Positions 23,272-28,616 of a stretch of DNA of 28,616 nucleotides are shown here, piece after piece (within the stretch, counting starts at the first letter, position 1; every line of letters starts with the position of its first letter). Where the stretch lies: NCBI GenBank assembly GCA_002506025.1, contig DAWS01000084.1, positions 1 to 28,616 of the forward strand, given 5' to 3'. The position numbers and the translations under genes were made by a program. This DNA is from Euryarchaeota archaeon UBA111. GTDB taxonomy: Archaea; Thermoplasmatota; Poseidoniia; Poseidoniales; Poseidoniaceae. The notes under the pieces were generated by a model. That model searched no databases, had not been told where the DNA came from, and worked only from the letters and a program-made list of their open reading frames with translations.

Positions 23272-25515
23272 TCAAGCATCCGATTTCAGACCTAAAAATG
23301 CCTTAATTATTCCAATTCCATTTTCAGAACCAACGGACTCAGGGTGAAATTGAACACTATGAATTGGCAGAGAATTATGCCTCAGTCCCATGATTGAACC
23401 ATATTCATCGAAGGTGTTTGCTGTGAATTGACCTGAACCATTACCAGTAATCAATAGTGAATTGTATCTGACATACAGATCAGATTCTTGTTGCTTGACA
23501 AATAGTCCTGTGCCGTCACTTTGACAGACAACCGGTGTCCCATGGATTGCACCATTCGGGTCCTGAATCAATTCATATCCGTCCGTTACCCCAATTGCTT
23601 GATGCCCTAAACAGATACCAAATAATGGAACACTCAATTCCCCTGCAACCGCTAGATTTGCAATAGCCATTGTCAATTTCGAATCTTCAGGGACCCCTGG
23701 ACCTGGGCCCAAGATAATATGAGACGGCGGGTTATTGCTCAGCAATTTCGCCAGGTTTCCACTTAATGCATAATGCTCGGAGATTTGATTTCTGCCATTA
23801 ACAATACATACATTGTGACCAAGGCCGGCCACCACATTTGCGATATTTAGGGTGAAAGAGTCGAGGTTGTCGATAATTAGCACGCTATTTCTGATAGTGT
23901 CATCGTTTTGTGATTCAGTGACCAGGTTTATCTCCCCACACTGACTGAAATTGAACTGATTTTCTATTGGTAATTCTGTTACCTGTAAAGCACCTGTATT
24001 AGTCACATCAAACTCAGGTTTGAGCCAGCCGCAGGCTTTTCGAATTGCTTGTGATTTCCATACAGCCTCCGCCACTTCCATTTCGGGTTCTGAGCGGATG
24101 GTAATTCCGCCGCCAGCCCCAACAACACCAGACCATGATTTTCCACGCTTACGAGCCTCTAGAGTACGAATCAAGATATTCCACGAACAGTCATTGCTGA
24201 AAGGATCAAACCAACCAACAGAACCAGTCCAAAATGATCTGTTGGTGAGTTCAATCTGGTCAATTGCAGCGCTTACCATGGTCCTTGGACAACCGGTAAT
24301 ACTGCCACCTGGAAAAACCGCGTCAAATGCGTCACTACTAGTGTATTCAGAGGATAACTCACCAGTTATGTGAGATACCAGGTGATGGACATTAGCGTAA
24401 GATTCGACATTAAAACGGGAAACATTGACAGTCCCGACTTCAGAAACTATCGACAAATCATTGCGCATTAAATCGACTAACATACGATGCTCGGAGCGTT
24501 CCTTTACATCAGCAATCATCGATGCAATCATTCCCAAGTCTGCAGATTTATTGGCCCCACGAGTAACTGTGCCTTTGATTGGGGCAGTAGATAATATTCC
24601 ACTATTACATCTTAGCAATGTTTCGGGTGAGGAGGAAACGATTGCTAGGCCTAAGTCAACAGCCTCAACGTAGGCAGAAAAAGGAGCAGGATTTGTTACC
24701 GTTAATCGATGAAAGATTTTCAACGGGTGCTCAACTAATTTACCACGCCAGAAACGGCCAAAATTGATTTGATAAAACATACCCTTAGCAATAGCATCGG
24801 TGATTTGACCAATCTTGTCTAGGTGTTGCTGGTCGTTGATTGAAGAGATTTCTTGGTGACTATTTTCTGGCTGTTCGGTTAATTCAATTTCGATTTTTTT
24901 ATTTGCTGAAAGTATTGAGTTTACTGCTTCAGTCCAATCCTTATTTGAGCCATATACAGAGAATGCGCCCGTCGTATTGTTATGCACAACAAAATCCTCA
25001 ATCAACCACAATACTGCGAGTATAGCATTGTTATCCGGCTGCTTAGTCAACGCTATCGGCTGGGTCCATTGAATCATGTCATAAGCAACCGAACCAGTCC
25101 AAAAGGCTCCCTTAGGAAGTCCACGATGCTCCGTATGGAATTTTAGTTCCGGGGTAATTTGTTTCAATTTATTCATCAGGTCACCCAAACCTGCTGCAGA
25201 AATTATGTTTGAGTGATACCAACAACCATGCTTCCATTCTTCGAGTTCAGCGGTCAGTGTAGGAGTTTCACCTAGTAATTCCAACTTCCCCTCTAATGCA
25301 TTGTTTGGCTCAGTAACTGGCATACCCTCAGGCTGTCTTATCACGACTCTCATATTTGCTGGCCCACAAAGTATTGAGTTCTCTGCGAGATGAGTTGCAG
25401 GACCGCCTGAATTTAGAATTATGAGGTCAGGTGAGCCGAATTTAATCGCTCCCGTGCCAAGCAACTTAGCGTCAGTGAGCAGAGAAGAAAGGGCATTCAC
25501 CCCACCTATTTTCAT
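23272..25515 (-). CDS. pabAB: Fused aminodeoxychorismate synthase, PabB-PabA (component I plus glutaminase)
   Basis: This 747-residue protein fuses a chorismate-binding component I (about residues 1-500) to a class I glutamine amidotransferase (about 543-747). It makes 4-amino-4-deoxychorismate, the first step to p-aminobenzoate. In component I, 'APIKGTVTRGA' carries Lys314, the PabB signature (TrpE has Ala there), followed by 'DLMRNDLSIV' and 'FPGGSITGCPR'. The glutaminase has FGICLGHQAIG with nucleophile Cys635 and 'VQFHPESVGSENG' with His724 and Glu726. PIKGT plus a PabC-like neighbour favour folate-type over tryptophan synthesis. ATG 25515 overlaps the previous stop (TAATG); GTG 25524 is an alternative. 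The order is reversed relative to some PabA-PabB fusions (glutaminase at the C-terminus). Confidence 0.9.
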   Translation of the reverse strand: MKIGGVNALSSLLTDAKLLGTGAIKFGSPDLIILNSGGPATHLAENSILCGPANMRVVIRQPEGMPVTEPNNALEGKLELLGETPTLTAELEEWKHGCWYHSNIISAAGLGDLMNKLKQITPELKFHTEHRGLPKGAFWTGSVAYDMIQWTQPIALTKQPDNNAILAVLWLIEDFVVHNNTTGAFSVYGSNKDWTEAVNSILSANKKIEIELTEQPENSHQEISSINDQQHLDKIGQITDAIAKGMFYQINFGRFWRGKLVEHPLKIFHRLTVTNPAPFSAYVEAVDLGLAIVSSSPETLLRCNSGILSTAPIKGTVTRGANKSADLGMIASMIADVKERSEHRMLVDLMRNDLSIVSEVGTVNVSRFNVESYANVHHLVSHITGELSSEYTSSDAFDAVFPGGSITGCPRTMVSAAIDQIELTNRSFWTGSVGWFDPFSNDCSWNILIRTLEARKRGKSWSGVVGAGGGITIRSEPEMEVAEAVWKSQAIRKACGWLKPEFDVTNTGALQVTELPIENQFNFSQCGEINLVTESQNDDTIRNSVLIIDNLDSFTLNIANVVAGLGHNVCIVNGRNQISEHYALSGNLAKLLSNNPPSHIILGPGPGVPEDSKLTMAIANLAVAGELSVPLFGICLGHQAIGVTDGYELIQDPNGAIHGTPVVCQSDGTGLFVKQQESDLYVRYNSLLITGNGSGQFTANTFDEYGSIMGLRHNSLPIHSVQFHPESVGSENGIGIIKAFLGLKSDA

Positions 25516-26276
25516 TACCCGCACAACTCAGTCCAATTATTAATGTTAGAATAATGTTGAGCGAGGTATGCAATTAGTTTAGGCAAAATTGTAGCTTCAG
25601 CGGATCCGACTTTTTCGCCGTCAATAGTCACGATGTGACATGTGCCGATGCCGACACCTACCGCGATTAACTCTGAGCAGCGAGCGATAAGACGCTCGTT
25701 CAATCTCGCATAGTTGACTGGTATGCCTTCAGCGGTTAAGTATGGTATTAACACTTCAAGAGTAATACCTCTAACTGCATCCTGGCTGTTACTAAGATAT
25801 GCAACACCATCTTCATCAATCACTATCATGCTCGCTCTATCACTATCAATAACGCAATACTGGTCAATAAGTAAGGCGATGTCAGCACCATTTTCTTCAG
25901 CGGTAGCTTTTGCATCTCGATAGGGTTGCCAATCTCCGTGTTTAGTCCCCGTGACTGCTCCCAACCACTTCTTTAACGGCAGAGTTACTGCATGCATCTC
26001 GCAATTTCTTAATCTTGGTAGTGGTCTAGGAGTCAGTCTAACTTTATCATCCTCGCAATTATAGGTGATATTTAGCAACTGAATCTCATCAGATTGTTGG
26101 CCGTCCTGGATGATAATCTGCTCGGATATTCTGTCAACAAAATCTTCAGGCAAATCAATTCTTAGTCTCTCAGCATGACTTCTCAAGCGGTGAAGATGTT
26201 GGTTGAAATCGGCAATTTTAGTACCACCATCCCATAAAACAGTAGTGAATACCGCACTTCTAGGCTTGTTAGCCAT
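25515..26276 (-). CDS. pabC: Class IV PLP aminotransferase-like protein, probable aminodeoxychorismate lyase (PabC)
   Basis: This 253-residue protein has the fold-type IV PLP pattern: 'HLHRLRSHAERLRI' (27-40, with the conserved Arg/Leu pattern), 'GTKHGDWQPYRDAKATAEENGADIALLID', where Lys112 aligns with the Schiff-base lysine, and 'GVGIGTCHIVTIDG' near the phosphate-binding end. Class IV enzymes include aminodeoxychorismate lyase, branched-chain and D-amino-acid aminotransferases. The TAATG overlap with the PabB-PabA fusion points to the lyase, which releases p-aminobenzoate and pyruvate. TGAGGTTTTGAA precedes ATG 26276 and supports the start. Sure of the family; less so of the substrate, which rests mainly on context. 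Confidence 0.8.
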   Translation of the reverse strand: MANKPRSAVFTTVLWDGGTKIADFNQHLHRLRSHAERLRIDLPEDFVDRISEQIIIQDGQQSDEIQLLNITYNCEDDKVRLTPRPLPRLRNCEMHAVTLPLKKWLGAVTGTKHGDWQPYRDAKATAEENGADIALLIDQYCVIDSDRASMIVIDEDGVAYLSNSQDAVRGITLEVLIPYLTAEGIPVNYARLNERLIARCSELIAVGVGIGTCHIVTIDGEKVGSAEATILPKLIAYLAQHYSNINNWTELCG

Positions 26277-26285
26277 TTCAAAACC

Positions 26286-28616
26286 TCACAATAAATCATC
26301 TAAGAAAGAAGTATCAATACTTGGCTTTTGAGTCTCTTTGTTGTCATTCAATTCATTCAGTAAGGCATTATTCTGTGGTTGAAGAACAGGCTGTTGTGGT
26401 TGATAGGCAGGTCGCTGGTAGGCTTGATTATTGTCAATTCTTTGCGCCGCTGCGTAAATGTCATTCTCAGCCTGAGGAGAGATTTGCGGCGGTGGCGCTA
26501 CAGGTGCAACTGCACCAAATCCAGGAGTATCATCCCATCCAAGATCGTCTTGAATTCCCCATGTAGCTTCTTGAAGCTCCCAGTTCTTATTGCGCACACG
26601 CTTGTTGTTTCTCGTTCTGACAATAGCAACTAACAGGAATACTGCGATTAGTAATAATCCGGCAGCAAGTAAATTCGGGGTAGTCAGCAATGCAGTGAAG
26701 TCAGTGTTTTCTTCTTCCCCAAGGTTAGAATCGCCGCCCGATTGGGCAGGGGGCAAAACCTCGACAGGTTGTACATCTACTCTTGTTCTATCATCATCAA
26801 ACGGTGAGACTGCAATATACCAAGTTGTCAAATTGTCTAAATCTTCAAACACGTCACTAGTAATGAGGAAGTTAGTCGAGGCTCTAACTTCGCCAACCTC
26901 CGTATAAGCGGTTATCTGAGTAAGGCCCTCGTAACCAATGTAGATTTTGTAGCCACGAACCTCACCAGAATTTGTGCCGCTCCACGTCACCAATATGCCA
27001 ACATCATTCCAAACAGCTTGTAGGTCCTCAACTGGAGCCATGTAGTCCCCAGAATCGTCAAATCCATCATCAACCGCTTGGCTAGAGACCACAGTCAAAT
27101 CATCCAGGTATGCATTGCCAGAGGTGTCAATAGCAACTACTGCAACCCATATCTCCATGCCTGGCAAGACAGGGAGGTCGCCCATCACCTCCTTAATTTC
27201 CAGAGGCAAATCAGGTGTTCTATCTAGTGATGCTATTGGTATGCTTGGCCCACCGCTGCCGGGAGCAACACTGGAAAAATCAGTGGATGATGCGTAGACC
27301 TCATAGCTACCAATATCGCTTGCCTGACTTAATTCAAATGTCAGTAATAGAGCACTTCCATCATCATTCGGCCGGTCAAATAACTCAAGGTCAGACAGTC
27401 TTTCAGGAGGCTCGGTATCAGCCAAGTTGTTGATTGGAATTACGCTTGCTTGGGGCAATGATGTCAGGTGTACATTGCCCTTGATGTCGTGGACAGTAAC
27501 GGTAACAAATAACTCGATGTCGGGCCGAATTAATTGTGGCGTTGCCATCGTAATATCCATCATACCGCCAGGTGGACTGTATAATGCAGTAGAAATCGGC
27601 AGTTCTATTGGGTTTCTATCCTCATCAATCCACTGCTTATTTATCATCAAGCATCCACATTTGTCGGGGTCGTCACCAAACGCAGCCCATGCTGCGCTTA
27701 AGTCAGTAACTGGTTGGTCGGCAACCCAGACAATATAGTGCGAAAAATCATCTGCGGTAGAAATAGTCCAGACTACATCAATCGCAGTACCATCGTCTTC
27801 TGGACGGTCAAATGCGTTTACTGAGGTTATGCGATCTGGAGTCCCGCCACTGCCAATCGAATTCCTCAGTGGGGTTGCTGAGACTACATCAACATCGATA
27901 AGATCGACATTTAGCCAGTCATCATAAGCAACTACTGCAAATAAATACGGTTGCCCATCGATCAGGCCCTGACCGTCAAACTCGTCTACGATTGCGGTGG
28001 TTGTGCTGCAGTCATCAATTATTACCGCCCGGGAGAATCCGTTGTCAGGAAGCGATTGAATGACAGTAATTGAAGGAGAACCATCGTCTAACTTGACCCA
28101 TACAGCATAGAATGTGCAGTCATCGGCTGTACTCTCATCCCAAGAGATAGTGACTCTTCCACCATCATCGTCTGGTGTGTCAATAGCGCTGACGTTTTCT
28201 AGTCTTGGTGGTGGAGTAAGGTCATTAAGTCCACCGGTTGGGACTACTGGGCCAATAACAAACGGATTCATAATGTCCTCCTGTTCAGTAAGATCGACAC
28301 AGGTTAACCCAATCCAATATGGTCTGCCAGCGTCTAATTGGATGATTGTAGTGTTGCCTTCAGTCGGTGGTAGTTCAACAACGGGGGTTAATCCCAGCAC
28401 ATCACTAAATTCAACAGTTGAGGCGTATATCTTGGTGCTCTTGAGGTCTAACGACGTGCATCTAGCCCACTCGATTTCTAAATCACCGTCCTCGCCACCT
28501 TCATGAGGACCAGCACTAGCCCAAATTGGCGATAGTGGTATTTCATTTGTTGGCGATGCCGGACCGATTTGTGGAGATGGTGTGCCGAGTCTTCCATCGT
28601 CATATTCCACGACAAT
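26286..28616 (-). CDS. Large surface protein with fibronectin-III-like repeats and one membrane anchor (N-terminus outside window)
   Basis: The frame runs to the window edge, so at least 776 residues are visible and the true start lies beyond. Four or five fibronectin-type-III-like units are visible. Three begin with a near-repeat, 'D-(R/T)-P-x-D-D-G', followed by a hydrophobic strand and 'W/F-x-x-S-x-A-D-x-x-x-Y-x-V', as in 'DRPEDDGTAIDVVW' and 'DRPNDDGSALLLTF'. A single helix, 'LLAAGLLLIAVFLLVAIVRTR', lies near the C-terminus, followed by a Gln/Pro/Asn-rich cytoplasmic tail of about 110 residues ending 'DTSFLDDLL'. It is probably an exported adhesin or matrix-like protein. The function is unknown. 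It ends nine bases before the PabC start on the same strand, so it may be the first gene of that operon. Confidence 0.78.
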   Translation of the reverse strand: MVVEYDDGRLGTPSPQIGPASPTNEIPLSPIWASAGPHEGGEDGDLEIEWARCTSLDLKSTKIYASTVEFSDVLGLTPVVELPPTEGNTTIIQLDAGRPYWIGLTCVDLTEQEDIMNPFVIGPVVPTGGLNDLTPPPRLENVSAIDTPDDDGGRVTISWDESTADDCTFYAVWVKLDDGSPSITVIQSLPDNGFSRAVIIDDCSTTTAIVDEFDGQGLIDGQPYLFAVVAYDDWLNVDLIDVDVVSATPLRNSIGSGGTPDRITSVNAFDRPEDDGTAIDVVWTISTADDFSHYIVWVADQPVTDLSAAWAAFGDDPDKCGCLMINKQWIDEDRNPIELPISTALYSPPGGMMDITMATPQLIRPDIELFVTVTVHDIKGNVHLTSLPQASVIPINNLADTEPPERLSDLELFDRPNDDGSALLLTFELSQASDIGSYEVYASSTDFSSVAPGSGGPSIPIASLDRTPDLPLEIKEVMGDLPVLPGMEIWVAVVAIDTSGNAYLDDLTVVSSQAVDDGFDDSGDYMAPVEDLQAVWNDVGILVTWSGTNSGEVRGYKIYIGYEGLTQITAYTEVGEVRASTNFLITSDVFEDLDNLTTWYIAVSPFDDDRTRVDVQPVEVLPPAQSGGDSNLGEEENTDFTALLTTPNLLAAGLLLIAVFLLVAIVRTRNNKRVRNKNWELQEATWGIQDDLGWDDTPGFGAVAPVAPPPQISPQAENDIYAAAQRIDNNQAYQRPAYQPQQPVLQPQNNALLNELNDNKETQKPSIDTSFLDDLL

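Noticed and set aside
23272..25515. Anthranilate synthase (TrpE-TrpG fusion)
   Set aside because: The PIKGT lysine and the overlapping class IV PLP gene favour aminodeoxychorismate synthase, and no trp gene is nearby.
1..28616. tRNA, rRNA, CRISPR arrays, insertion sequences, attachment sites
   Set aside because: No clover-leaf-like, regularly spaced or terminal-repeat structure was seen on reading both strands; intergenic gaps are all under about 140 bases.

Overview
The window looks like a chromosomal fragment of an uncultured planktonic archaeon, most likely a Marine Group II/III euryarchaeon (Candidatus Poseidoniia or a relative). I infer this from archaeal-type Pth2, the archaeosine enzyme RaSEA, an archaeal-style YchF GTPase, a secreted protein with a PGF-CTERM-like sorting tail, an acidic proteome, a large secreted protein with fibronectin-III-like repeats and the recurring 'DxPxDDG' motif, TATA-like boxes placed for leaderless transcripts, and GGTGAT-type Shine-Dalgarno sites. 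Base composition is moderately AT-rich and even by eye, with no obvious island. The lineage is inferred, not proven.

Layout. 1-1723 (+): the end of a DUF4430 protein, an ECF-type vitamin transporter S component, and two tandem, divergent Pth2 peptidyl-tRNA hydrolases. 1764-2810 (+): threonine aldolase, convergent with 2812-3702 (-), a secreted thioredoxin-like protein with a PGF-CTERM-like anchor. 3839-12297 (+): a two-gene AddB-AddA-like helicase-nuclease with ATGA-coupled cistrons and an operator-like palindrome upstream. 12303-13360 (-): a SAM methyltransferase and a DsrE-family protein. 13475-15022 (+): a CobW/COG0523 metallochaperone with an extra C-terminal beta-barrel-like domain, then a small 2Fe-2S thioredoxin-like ferredoxin. 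15076-16032 (+): prolyl aminopeptidase. 16130-18987 (+): a tight operon of a coiled-coil acidic protein, a phosphatidylserine-type decarboxylase and RaSEA, each start preceded by TAGGTGAT. 19078-21553 (+): a small two-helix membrane protein, then a heme-copper-oxidase subunit I-like membrane protein fused to an EF-hand pair and a SAP-like motif. 21567-22847 (+): YchF-type GTPase. 22848-26276 (-): a zinc-ribbon membrane protein, a fused PabB-PabA synthase and a class IV PLP enzyme (PabC-like), which together form a p-aminobenzoate cassette. 26286-28616 (-): a large surface protein whose N-terminus lies beyond the window.

The strongest candidates for something unusual are three. First, a complete AddAB-like DNA end-processing pair in an archaeon, whose AddB lacks an N-terminal Walker A but keeps an iron-sulfur nuclease. 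Second, an oxidase-subunit-I-like (CcoN-like) protein in which the heme and copper histidine positions appear substituted and which carries a calcium-binding EF-hand pair plus a SAP motif. Third, a CobW protein with an added small barrel domain beside a ferredoxin. No rRNA, tRNA, CRISPR array, insertion sequence or phage gene was seen. No stretch over 300 bases lacks a gene.
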